Shown here in pieces: positions 10,665-18,239 of a stretch of DNA of 34,784 nucleotides. Both the position numbers and the translations under genes were made by a program. Under the pieces are notes generated by a model, which was given only the letters and a program-made list of their open reading frames with translations, made no database searches and had not been told where the DNA came from. The DNA is from Paenibacillus alkaliterrae (GTDB lineage Bacteria; Bacillota; Bacilli; Paenibacillales; Paenibacillaceae). The DNA lies in assembly GCF_021532375.1 (NCBI RefSeq), contig NZ_JAKGAP010000046.1, forward strand, positions 1 through 34,784, given 5' to 3'. Position 1 is the first letter of the stretch; each line of letters begins with the position of its first letter.

Positions 10665-11705
10665 ATGTCCGCACCAATGAAATCGAAAGCGCCCTCAGCT
10701 CCGAAGCTGCGCACGAGGCCGTTTACGGCCAGCCTTATTTTAATCGGGGGGATATCGGCACTCGTTCTATCGCTTGCGCTGTCCATATCTGTCGGAGCGG
10801 CGAACATTAGCCTCTCGACGGTAGGGGAAGCGGTGTTTCGGTTCAATCCGGATCTTACTGACCACTTAGTCATTAAGGAGCTCCGGATGCCCCGCGCGAT
10901 TGCCGGCGCATTAGTTGGTGCGGCCTTCGCGGTTGCTGGAGCCGTCATGCAGGGCATGACGCGCAATCCCCTCGCCGACTCAAGCCTGCTCGGCATAAAT
11001 GCGGGCGCAGGCTTGATGCTGGCGGTGTGCTTCGCTTTTTTTCCGGGACTGTCTTATCTCAAGCTTATGTTTATGTCTTTCGGGGGAGCGGCAATCGGAC
11101 TGGGACTCGTATACGGAATCGGCTCGCTGGCCAAGGGCGGCTTAACGCCTGTGAGGATAACTTTGGCGGGAGCGGCGGTGGGAGCTTTGCTTGTGGCTTT
11201 AGCCGAAGGCATTGCGATCTATTTCCGAGTGGGCCAGGATTTGGCTTTCTGGTATGCCGGAGGCATAGCGGGCACGAAATGGCTTCAGATTCAAGTTATA
11301 GCGCCTTGGATTATCGGAGCATTGCTTGCTGCCGCCGTTATTTCGCGTTCGATCACATTATTAAGCTTAGGCGATGACGTGGCGGCTGGACTTGGTCAGC
11401 GCACGGGCCTCGTTAAGGCTGCGGGTGTCGTAATCGTATTGCTGCTCGCGGGAGCGGCCGTATCGGCTGTCGGATCAGTCGGGTTTGCAGGTCTCATTAT
11501 TCCGCATATCGCCCGTTTTCTTGTCGGTGTCGATTATCGCTGGATTATTCCTTGTTCCGCTGTGCTCGGCAGCCTGCTTATGGTATTTGCCGATATCGGA
11601 GCGAGAATGGTTAATCCTCCTGCAGAAACGCCTATCGGGATGATTATCGCGGTAATCGGCGTTCCCTTTTTCCTGTATCTGATCACTAGAATGAGGGGGG
11701 AATAG
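10665..11705 (+). CDS. FecCD-family siderophore ABC permease, first subunit
   Basis: A 346-aa membrane permease of the BtuC/FecCD family that imports ferric siderophores as half of a heterodimeric channel. About nine to ten hydrophobic helices are visible. Family motifs include LRMPRAIAGALVGAAFAVAG, MQGMTRNPLADSSLLGINAGA and GFAGLIIPHIARFLVG, the last containing the coupling region to the ATPase. GAAAGG at 10648-10653 supports the ATG at 10665. Two bases separate it from the next permease. The Fur promoter just upstream indicates iron control. The exact siderophore cannot be inferred. Confidence 0.9.
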   Translation: MSAPMKSKAPSAPKLRTRPFTASLILIGGISALVLSLALSISVGAANISLSTVGEAVFRFNPDLTDHLVIKELRMPRAIAGALVGAAFAVAGAVMQGMTRNPLADSSLLGINAGAGLMLAVCFAFFPGLSYLKLMFMSFGGAAIGLGLVYGIGSLAKGGLTPVRITLAGAAVGALLVALAEGIAIYFRVGQDLAFWYAGGIAGTKWLQIQVIAPWIIGALLAAAVISRSITLLSLGDDVAAGLGQRTGLVKAAGVVIVLLLAGAAVSAVGSVGFAGLIIPHIARFLVGVDYRWIIPCSAVLGSLLMVFADIGARMVNPPAETPIGMIIAVIGVPFFLYLITRMRGE

Positions 11706-11707
11706 CT

Positions 11708-12739
11708 TTGAGTACTTTATATGTTACAGCGACCGAGCAGCGCAGGAAAAAACGTGCGTATATTGTAATTGCCGCTCTTAGTTCACTTATCATTATTTCG
11801 TTTATGATCAGCATGAATACAGGCTATATCAGGCTCAGTCCTCTCGACGTGCTAAAGACATTATTCGGCGGAGGGACAGAGAAACAGGAGCTCATTTTGT
11901 TTGATTTTCGATTGCCCCGCATTGTCATTTCCGTATTGATAGGTGCCGGGTTTGCGGTATCGGGCGCTATCATTCAGGGCTTGTCCCGCAATCCGCTTGC
12001 CGATCCGGGACTGCTTGGCATTAATGCGGGCGCGAGTCTGGCGGTCGTGCTATTCATAAGCTTTTACCCTGCGACGGAGAGAGGCTCCATTTTTTTGATG
12101 CCTTTTCTTGCTTTGCTGGGAGCTGCATTGACGGCGCTGCTTATTTTCGCATTTTCGTATAAGCGCAGCCATGGATTAATGCCGACACGGATGATTCTGG
12201 TTGGGATCGCTTTTGCTGCGGGGATAAGCGCAACCATTCAAATTTTGCAAATCAGGCTGGACCCGAACCAATTTCAGTTCATAGCCGTTTGGATGGCGGG
12301 AAATATTTGGGGAACCAACTGGAAATTCGTTCTTGCTCTTCTTCCTTGGCTGCTCTTTATTTTGCCTTTCGTTTTTTATAAGGCCAAAGTATTGGATGCT
12401 CTGAATTTGGGCGATCAGCTGGCTGCAGGTTTAGGAGCGCAGGTCAACAAGGAAAGGGCATGGCTGCTGGCCGCAGCGGTCGGTTTAGCCGGCTCATGCG
12501 TCGCTGTCGGCGGAGGGATCGGCTTTGTCGGGCTTATTGCGCCGCATGTTGCGCGGAGGCTCGTCGGTCCGCAGCATCAGGCGCTGCTTCCGGCGTCTGC
12601 ATTAACGGGAGGTTTGCTCGTTCTAGTCGCGGATACGCTGGGACGTTGGATCATTCAGCCGGACGGAATTCCAACCGGTATTGTCGTTGCGGTTATTGGC
12701 GCGCCTTATTTCTTATATTTGCTTTCGAGATCGAAATAA
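11708..12739 (+). CDS. FecCD-family siderophore ABC permease, second subunit
   Basis: This 343-aa polytopic permease is the likely partner of the preceding one. It has the same signatures: FRLPRIVISVLIGAGFAVSG, IQGLSRNPLADPGLLGINAGA and GFVGLIAPHVARRLVG. The start is TTG at 11708, since a GAGGGGGGAA-like ribosome site lies just upstream at the end of the first gene. No substrate-binding lipoprotein and no ATPase follow; the transcript ends at a terminator 22 bases after the stop. Pairs like this in Bacillales can share an ATPase encoded elsewhere (YusV type), which is the likely situation here. Confidence 0.9.
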   Translation: MSTLYVTATEQRRKKRAYIVIAALSSLIIISFMISMNTGYIRLSPLDVLKTLFGGGTEKQELILFDFRLPRIVISVLIGAGFAVSGAIIQGLSRNPLADPGLLGINAGASLAVVLFISFYPATERGSIFLMPFLALLGAALTALLIFAFSYKRSHGLMPTRMILVGIAFAAGISATIQILQIRLDPNQFQFIAVWMAGNIWGTNWKFVLALLPWLLFILPFVFYKAKVLDALNLGDQLAAGLGAQVNKERAWLLAAAVGLAGSCVAVGGGIGFVGLIAPHVARRLVGPQHQALLPASALTGGLLVLVADTLGRWIIQPDGIPTGIVVAVIGAPYFLYLLSRSK

Positions 12740-12760
12740 TCATAGATATATTTAGAAGAG

Positions 12761-12792
12761 AACGCTTGAGTATTTATCTCACGCGTTTTTTT
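12761..12792 (+). terminator. Rho-independent terminator after the permease genes
   Basis: AACGC-T-TGAG (12761-12770) pairs with CTCA-C-GCGTT (12778-12787) with one internal mismatch, followed by a T run to 12792. It separates the iron-uptake genes from the glycan locus. Confidence 0.75.
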
Positions 12793-12899
12793 GTGCGCAC
12801 TCGGAGCACCGACGCAGCAGTGTCGTTTCCTCTCACTTTCTTTCACCCAATTTTCCGAGTTTGGGGTAATTGTCCATGCTCCAATAGGAGAGGACGCAT
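12793..12899 (+). other. Spacer upstream of the glycan locus
   Basis: No gene or convincing promoter hexamers were found here. The promoter of the rml genes should lie here or in the next 180 bases; a sporulation sigma-factor site is possible but not identifiable by eye. Confidence 0.3.
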
Positions 12900-13019
12900 A
12901 TGATTAACAAGACAGGTGAAAAGACTGGCGGTTTGAGTTTTATAAACATAAGCGAATGGCATGGCTTCTCTGTGTCTTTGAAACTACTCCATGAGCAGAT
13001 AGGCGGTTTAAGGCATTAA
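12900..13019 (+). CDS. Possible 39-aa small protein
   Basis: ATG 12900 opens a 39-codon frame ending at TAA 13019, preceded by a strong AGGAGAGG (12887-12894) at good spacing. The product is mildly basic with a hydrophobic middle (SFINISEWHGFSVSLKLL) and no recognised domain. It lies alone between the permease terminator and rmlA, about 64 nt upstream of the rmlA ATG. It may be a real small protein or a translated leader; support is limited to the ribosome site and the context. Confidence 0.35.
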   Translation: MINKTGEKTGGLSFINISEWHGFSVSLKLLHEQIGGLRH

Positions 13020-13083
13020 AGAGAATAGCAGAATGAAACAGGGTAAACATAGTAAATCCAGGCATGGGAGGGGTTTGTAACAT

Positions 13084-13812
13084 ATGAAAGGTGTAGTGCT
13101 TGCGGGAGGCACCGGAACCCGATTGCATCCCTTAACGAAAATATTCAATAAGCATCTATTGCCTGTTGGCAAATATCCGATGATCAATTATTCCATTCAG
13201 AAGCTCCGTGATGCTGGAATCACGGATATTTTATTAATCACAAATAAGCAATCCTTGGGCTGGTTTGCCGAATATTTGGGCGGTGGAGAGGATTGGGGGG
13301 TTAACATTACCTACAAGATTCAAAACGAGGCAGGCGGTATTGCACAGGCAGTAAGTTTAGCCGAGGGGTTTATTCATCCGAATGAAAAATTTGCAGTCAT
13401 TCTAGGCGATAATTTGTTTCAGGATTCTATTAAACACATTGTTGAACAATTCCAGCTGCAAGAACAAGGAGCCAAGGTGCTTCTCAAAGAGGTTCATGAT
13501 CCTAGGAGATATGGCGTCCCCATTCTAGAAGGGACGGTCATAACAGCTATTGAGGAAAAGCCTGAGCATCCTAGCTCAACCTATGCAGTTACAGGCATCT
13601 ATTTGTTTGATGCCGCCGTTTTTGAAATTATTAAAACGCAAAAACCGTCTAAACGGGGAGAACTGGAAATTACCGATGTCAATAATGTTTACGCTGCGGC
13701 TGGAATGCTTAAGCATGAATTTTTAACAGGTTGGTGGATTGATGCAGGCACACATGAATCTCTCCTCCATGCCGCTCTTTTTCTTAGCAAGGAGGACGAG
13801 AAATGTCTGTGA
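13084..13812 (+). CDS. rfbA: Glucose-1-phosphate thymidylyltransferase (RmlA/SpsI type)
   Basis: A 242-aa nucleotidyltransferase making dTDP-glucose from glucose-1-phosphate and dTTP. The N-terminal signature LAGGTGTRLHPLTK, the uridylyl/thymidylyl-binding EAGGIAQAV, the metal-binding LGDNLF, and EKP and WIDAGTHESL segments are present. The protein is about 50 aa shorter than enterobacterial RmlA and matches the short form seen in B. subtilis SpsI, a spore-coat polysaccharide enzyme. GGGAGGGG at about 13067-13074 supports the ATG. Its end overlaps rfbB by 10 nt. It starts the tightly linked rmlABD block. Confidence 0.93.
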   Translation: MKGVVLAGGTGTRLHPLTKIFNKHLLPVGKYPMINYSIQKLRDAGITDILLITNKQSLGWFAEYLGGGEDWGVNITYKIQNEAGGIAQAVSLAEGFIHPNEKFAVILGDNLFQDSIKHIVEQFQLQEQGAKVLLKEVHDPRRYGVPILEGTVITAIEEKPEHPSSTYAVTGIYLFDAAVFEIIKTQKPSKRGELEITDVNNVYAAAGMLKHEFLTGWWIDAGTHESLLHAALFLSKEDEKCL

Positions 13813-14807
13813 TCCTTGTTACGGGCGGAATGGGTTTTATTGGAAGTAACTTTCTCCACTACTGGAAGAGGCAGCATCCGCAAGACAGCGCGATCAATGT
13901 GGATCTGCTTACGTATGCAGGAAATCCAGACAACGTCGCAGAGTTGGAAGGGAAAGCTGGCTATCAGTTTGTGCAAGGGAATATTGGCGATACGCCATTG
14001 ATGGATCAGCTTATGGAACAAGGGATAGATGCGGTCGTCCATTTTGCGGCGGAATCTCATGTGGATCGCAGCATTCGGGACCCGAGCGGTTTTGTCGTAA
14101 CGAATGTGCTGGGTACACAGCGGCTGCTGGAATCGGCCCGTAAGCATCAAGTGAAGAAATTCGTACATGTTTCTACAGATGAAGTATATGGGACACTCGG
14201 AAGTGAAGGAGTTTTTACAGAAACAACCCCTCTTGCACCTAACAGTCCTTATTCGGCAAGTAAGGCAGGTTCGGATCTGCTTGTCAGAGCCTATTATGAA
14301 ACTTACGGCTTCCCTGCTGTCATCACCCGCTGCTCCAATAACTATGGACCCAGACAATTTCCTGAGAAGCTTATTCCGCTCATCATAACCCGGGCCATTC
14401 ACAATGAGTCTATTCCTATATATGGAGACGGTATGAACGTGCGAGATTGGTTATATGTGGATGACCACTGCTCCGCCATCGAACGGGTAATTGAGAATGG
14501 GGAACCTGGAGAAGTCTACAATGTTGGCGGGCAAAATGAGCGGACCAATCTTGAGGTTGTACAAAGCATTCTGCAACAACTCGGAAAACCGACTGATTTG
14601 ATCCATTTCGTTGATGATCGACCGGGGCATGACCGGCGTTATGCCATTGATGCGGCGAAGATTCAAAAAGAGCTCGGATGGATGCCCCGGTATTCGTTTG
14701 AAACAGGAATCAAAAAAACCATTGAGTGGTATTTGCAGCATCCGGAGTGGTGTGAGCGTATAGCCGACGGCTCTTACCGCAAACAAGACGGGACTGATCG
14801 CCAATGA
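13803..14807 (+). CDS. rfbB: dTDP-glucose 4,6-dehydratase (RmlB/SpsJ type)
   Basis: This 334-aa extended short-chain dehydrogenase converts dTDP-glucose to dTDP-4-keto-6-deoxyglucose. The NAD-binding TGGMGFIGSNF is at residues 6-16. The family signatures HFAAESHVDRSI, VSTDEVYG (catalytic Asp-Glu pair), YSASKAGSD (YxxxK) and NNYGPRQFPEKLIPL are all intact. ATG 13803 lies within the end of rfbA, preceded by AGGAGG, and the stop overlaps the rfbD start. Its product is the branch point for rhamnose and for amino sugars made by the DegT-type enzyme farther downstream. Confidence 0.95.
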   Translation: MSVILVTGGMGFIGSNFLHYWKRQHPQDSAINVDLLTYAGNPDNVAELEGKAGYQFVQGNIGDTPLMDQLMEQGIDAVVHFAAESHVDRSIRDPSGFVVTNVLGTQRLLESARKHQVKKFVHVSTDEVYGTLGSEGVFTETTPLAPNSPYSASKAGSDLLVRAYYETYGFPAVITRCSNNYGPRQFPEKLIPLIITRAIHNESIPIYGDGMNVRDWLYVDDHCSAIERVIENGEPGEVYNVGGQNERTNLEVVQSILQQLGKPTDLIHFVDDRPGHDRRYAIDAAKIQKELGWMPRYSFETGIKKTIEWYLQHPEWCERIADGSYRKQDGTDRQ

Positions 14808-15652
14808 AAGTATTGATCACCGGAGCGGGAGGCCAGCTTGGCTATGATCTCATGCGGGTGCTTTCTCCCCTTCATGATGTAACCCCTTTAACAAGGCAGC
14901 AGTTGGATGTTACCGACGAGAAACAAGTAGAAGAGCTGCTGACGGATTTGCAACCGGATGTCGTTATTCATGCGGCAGCTTATACGAATGTAGACAGGGC
15001 TGAATCGGAGGTGGAACTGGCCTATCAGGTCAATGCATACGGTTCGTGGTATGTAGCTAAGGTTAGTGAACAGATCGGCGCCAAACTCGTTTATGTCAGC
15101 ACAGATTATGTCTTTGACGGTACGAAGGGTACGCCCTATGCAGAAGATGATAAGACGAATCCATGCAATGTATATGGGAATTCCAAGCTTCTCGGAGAAA
15201 AATTTGTCGTCAAGTCCTGCCCGCGCTCTTTTATTGTGCGAACCTCTTGGCTGTATGGGACCAAGGGAGCCAATTTTGTTACCAAAGTGATAGATAAAGC
15301 CAAATCGCAAGGTCAGCTAACCATGGTCAATGACCAGTTCGGATCACCGACGTATTGCCTGGATTTAGCCTCCTTTATCGGGGAGCTGATCACGACTGAG
15401 AAGTTCGGCATTTATCATGCTTCTAATCAGGGCTCATGCTCAAGATATGAGTTTGCCCTGGAGATTATGAAATGCCTGCAAATGGATCATGTTCAGGTTT
15501 TTCCTGTAAGCGACGTTTACTTTCCTCTTCCCGCCACGAGACCGCAGTACTCTGCTTTTGAACATAAATCGATCCGTATTCATGGTATTACACCACTGAG
15601 GGATTGGAAATCTGCGCTTAAGTCTTTTTTATACGATGACTATCATTCATAA
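14804..15652 (+). CDS. rfbD: dTDP-4-dehydrorhamnose reductase (RmlD/SpsK type)
   Basis: A 282-aa SDR reductase for the last step of dTDP-L-rhamnose synthesis. It shows TGAGGQLGYDL at the N-terminus, the AAYTNVDRAE segment with VNAYG, STDYVFDG, and YGNSKLLGE (YxxxK). The start overlaps the rfbB stop by four bases (ATGA). The 3,5-epimerase RmlC that should act before it is not in this window; B. subtilis keeps the equivalent spsL next to spsIJK. Either rmlC is elsewhere or the enzyme reduces a different 4-keto sugar. Confidence 0.9.
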   Translation: MKVLITGAGGQLGYDLMRVLSPLHDVTPLTRQQLDVTDEKQVEELLTDLQPDVVIHAAAYTNVDRAESEVELAYQVNAYGSWYVAKVSEQIGAKLVYVSTDYVFDGTKGTPYAEDDKTNPCNVYGNSKLLGEKFVVKSCPRSFIVRTSWLYGTKGANFVTKVIDKAKSQGQLTMVNDQFGSPTYCLDLASFIGELITTEKFGIYHASNQGSCSRYEFALEIMKCLQMDHVQVFPVSDVYFPLPATRPQYSAFEHKSIRIHGITPLRDWKSALKSFLYDDYHS

Positions 15653-15668
15653 CGAGACAAGGTGGGTA

Positions 15669-16766
15669 ATGATGGCGAGAACAATCGTTGGAGCTGCTGC
15701 GGCAGGCTGGGAACAGGGCTTCCAAAGAGGCTGGGAGCATGGCATTCGAATGGGCGGATGCCAAGCGATCATGAATCGGATACCTGCAGAAACATGGACA
15801 ATGAGGGATGTCAAGGTTTTATTTATTCCTCAAGGATTTGAAGCGCTTGATGAAGGTGTCATTCATGCTATGCAGGGTATGGTACGGGAGTTTCATGTCG
15901 CAGCAGCTGCTGAGATGGTAGAACGGGCGAATCAGCTAAGACCTGACTTCGTGCTTGTATTGAACGGACTTCACGTATTTCCAGAGGACCATGCTGCGCA
16001 TGTGGAGCAAATAAGGTCAATGGGCATCAAAACGGCAATCTGGTTTGCGGACGATCCTTATTTTTCGGACTTTACAGCATCGCTGGCAACACACTATGAC
16101 TATATTTTCACCCATGAGCTTAGCTGTGTTCCTTATTATCGGGAGCTGGGCAATCATCAAACCTATTATTTGCCGCTTGCGGTTAATACGAATATCTATA
16201 AACCTATGCATGTGGATATAAGCTATCAGAGCGATGTATGCTTCATCGGGAACGCTTTTCCGAATCGGATTGAGCTTTTTAACCGATTGGTTCCTTTCTT
16301 GGCCGATAAAAAAGTAATGATTGCAGGAGCCTTGTGGGAAAAATTAGACCGTTATGCTTTATTGAAGGACCGGATACGCTTGCAATGGATTCCTATAAAG
16401 GAATCGGTTAAATATTACAACGGAGCCAAGATTGTCATTAACGTTCATCGGCTAACATTCGACCCTGACTTTAACAAAAATAGCCGTAATTTGCCGGCGT
16501 ATTCGATCAATCCACGAACTTTTGAAATTTCGGCTTGCGGGACGCTGCAGCTTACAGATATACGTCATGATCTTCATGATTATTATACGCCAGGTCATGA
16601 TATCGAAACGTTTGCTTCGCCACAGGAATGCATATCCAAAATGCAGCATTATTTAACCCATGAAGAAGAAAGAAGAGGAATTGCTTTACGGGGACTTCGC
16701 CGTACCTTCACTGAGCACATGTTTGGCAAAAGGTTGGAACAGCTGCTGCAAATCGTATTTCCATAA
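15669..16766 (+). CDS. CgeB-like glycosyltransferase with N-terminal glycine-tetrad tag, copy 1
   Basis: A 365-aa protein of the CgeB spore-maturation family, a GT-B-type glycosyltransferase group. The central segment has IWFADDPYFSDFT and the Glyco_trans_1_2-like C-terminus carries FEISACGTLQLTDIRHDL, with a Glu at the usual donor site, then HEEERRGIALRGLRR. Residues 13-29 form a strict G-x3-G repeat (G13, G17, G21, G25, G29) with aromatics after several glycines, followed by C31. The frame is open to ATG 15636 inside rfbD, but AAGGTGG at 15659-15665 favours ATG 15669 (or 15672), which also puts the glycines in register with copy 2. CgeB is needed for the B. subtilis spore crust, so a role in crust glycosylation is inferred; donor and acceptor are unknown. 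Confidence 0.85.
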   Translation: MMARTIVGAAAAGWEQGFQRGWEHGIRMGGCQAIMNRIPAETWTMRDVKVLFIPQGFEALDEGVIHAMQGMVREFHVAAAAEMVERANQLRPDFVLVLNGLHVFPEDHAAHVEQIRSMGIKTAIWFADDPYFSDFTASLATHYDYIFTHELSCVPYYRELGNHQTYYLPLAVNTNIYKPMHVDISYQSDVCFIGNAFPNRIELFNRLVPFLADKKVMIAGALWEKLDRYALLKDRIRLQWIPIKESVKYYNGAKIVINVHRLTFDPDFNKNSRNLPAYSINPRTFEISACGTLQLTDIRHDLHDYYTPGHDIETFASPQECISKMQHYLTHEEERRGIALRGLRRTFTEHMFGKRLEQLLQIVFP

Positions 16767-16781
16767 AAGGAGGAAAACAAG

Positions 16782-17930
16782 ATGGCACTTCGAAAATCCC
16801 AATCGGCAAAGCAGCTGGGAAGGGAAACCGGATACGGGCTGGGATTGTCGGATGGAACTTTCCTGGGCCGGTGTGAGGCGGTAATCCGCAAGGCAGTGAA
16901 TGACCGGGGGGGTGACGGTTTTTGGGATGTTCGTGTTCTCTATGTCACCTCTGGAAAAGGTTATCCATATGCACCCATTGACCATGCAATCATAGAAAGC
17001 CTGCGGTTGATTGTCCGTGAGCTCATTATTGGGAATCCGGATAATGATCCGGTTAAAATTGGCGCTCCTGTCCACAACCTGGAAGGACTAATCAAGCTAA
17101 GCCGGCCTGATCTTGTCATTGTATTAGATGGAATGAATCTGTCCGTTGAGAGAATTAATTCATTAAGGCAGATGGGTATACCTGCTGCGATATGGCTGAC
17201 CGATGATCCTTACTATACGGACATCACGATAAAGATAGCACCCCATTATGATTACATTTTTACATTGGAACGGAATTGTTTGTCTTTGTATCAGGAGTTG
17301 GGATGCAATCAAGTGCATTATTTGCCTTTTGCAGCTCAGTCATCTATCTTCAGGCCCAAACCGGTTTCCATATCCATGCGCAAAGATATTAGTTTTATTG
17401 GCTCAGCTTACTGGAATCGGATTGCCGTATTCGATCGCCTTGCTCCATACTTATCCGGAAAAAATGTTTCCATTTCAGGTATATGGTGGGAGAGACTCCA
17501 AAACTATAAACTGATTGCTTCTAAAGTTAGTCCCGGTACTTGGCTGAACCCGGAGGAGACCTCGAAAGTGTATAACGGTGCGAAAATCGTCATCAATTTG
17601 CACCGTGCTTACGATGATGAAGCGTATAACAGCAACAGCAGGAGAATTCAAGCCTTCTCGCCGAATCCGCGGACGTTCGAGATTTCCGGATGCGGCGTTC
17701 TGCAGATCACGGATGTGCGGGATGATCTGGGTCAATTTTATAAGCCGGGCATAGAAGTTGTGACCTATACGACGCCCGAAGAACTTAGGGAGAAGATGGA
17801 ATATTATTTGCAGCATGAGGAGGAGAGAAGATTTATCGCCTTAAGAGGTTTGTATAGGACGATGCGGGATCATACGTATGTGAACAGAATGGCGCAATTG
17901 CTGCGGACCGTATTTGGAGGAGGAGGGTAA
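16782..17930 (+). CDS. CgeB-like glycosyltransferase with N-terminal glycine-tetrad tag, copy 2
   Basis: A 382-aa paralogue of the preceding gene and colinear with it throughout. It shows IWLTDDPYYTDIT in the middle and FEISGCGVLQITDVRDDL plus HEEERRFIALRGLYR in the donor-binding half. The N-terminal tag again has glycines at 13, 17, 21, 25 and 29 and a cysteine at 31, although the residues between differ. AAAGGAGG (16766-16773) gives a very strong ribosome site for ATG 16782. Only one base separates its stop from the next gene. The pair probably arose by tandem duplication and has since diverged, so the two may add different sugars. Confidence 0.85.
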   Translation: MALRKSQSAKQLGRETGYGLGLSDGTFLGRCEAVIRKAVNDRGGDGFWDVRVLYVTSGKGYPYAPIDHAIIESLRLIVRELIIGNPDNDPVKIGAPVHNLEGLIKLSRPDLVIVLDGMNLSVERINSLRQMGIPAAIWLTDDPYYTDITIKIAPHYDYIFTLERNCLSLYQELGCNQVHYLPFAAQSSIFRPKPVSISMRKDISFIGSAYWNRIAVFDRLAPYLSGKNVSISGIWWERLQNYKLIASKVSPGTWLNPEETSKVYNGAKIVINLHRAYDDEAYNSNSRRIQAFSPNPRTFEISGCGVLQITDVRDDLGQFYKPGIEVVTYTTPEELREKMEYYLQHEEERRFIALRGLYRTMRDHTYVNRMAQLLRTVFGGGG

Positions 17931-17931
17931 C

Positions 17932-18171
17932 ATGGCTATAAAAAGAAGAAAAACCGGTAAGAGAACTTCTGTCAAAAAAGTTGGCAGGAGGAAGAGTAAA
18001 CAGGCAGTGAAAAGGAGACGACTTCGTCCTAAGCGGAAAGGAGTTGCAATGCGGATTCCGAAAAATCATGGAGCGGAATTTAATGCGGGCTTTGATCAAG
18101 GATATAATGAAGGATTTATTGCCGGCCATGCGCAAGGAATGCTTCAAGAAGAACAACAAAATTACGCATAA
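17932..18171 (+). CDS. Small Arg/Lys-rich protein with a glycine-tetrad tail
   Basis: A 79-aa protein of unknown function. Residues 3-41 are extremely basic (KRRK, GRRKSKQ, KRRRLRPKRK). Residues 53-69 hold the repeat G-FDQG-YNEG-FIAG-HAQG, the same five-glycine tetrad seen at the N-termini of the two CgeB-like enzymes just upstream. A Glu/Gln-rich end follows. GGAGGAGG precedes ATG 17932, one base after the previous stop, so translation is probably coupled. A second ATG at 18049 has AAAGGAG (18037-18043) five bases upstream and would yield only the glycine module. Possible roles are a crust scaffold or an adapter between the enzymes and the spore surface; both are inference. Confidence 0.75.
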   Translation: MAIKRRKTGKRTSVKKVGRRKSKQAVKRRRLRPKRKGVAMRIPKNHGAEFNAGFDQGYNEGFIAGHAQGMLQEEQQNYA

Positions 18172-18198
18172 GTCCATGTTGATAAAAGTTGAATAACA

Positions 18199-18239
18199 GG
18201 GGGTGAACGCATACCTGTTTCTAATCGGTATGCACTGAT
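18199..18239 (+). promoter_or_regulatory. Stem-loop spacer between RBS and TTG start
   Basis: A strong Shine-Dalgarno-like AGGGGGTGA (18199-18206) lies about 33 nt from the TTG at 18240, too far for normal initiation. Between them GCATACC (18209-18215) and GGTATGC (18227-18233) form a perfect 7-bp hairpin with an 11-nt loop. Folding would bring the ribosome site to an effective distance of roughly 8-9 nt from the start codon. Confidence 0.5.
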
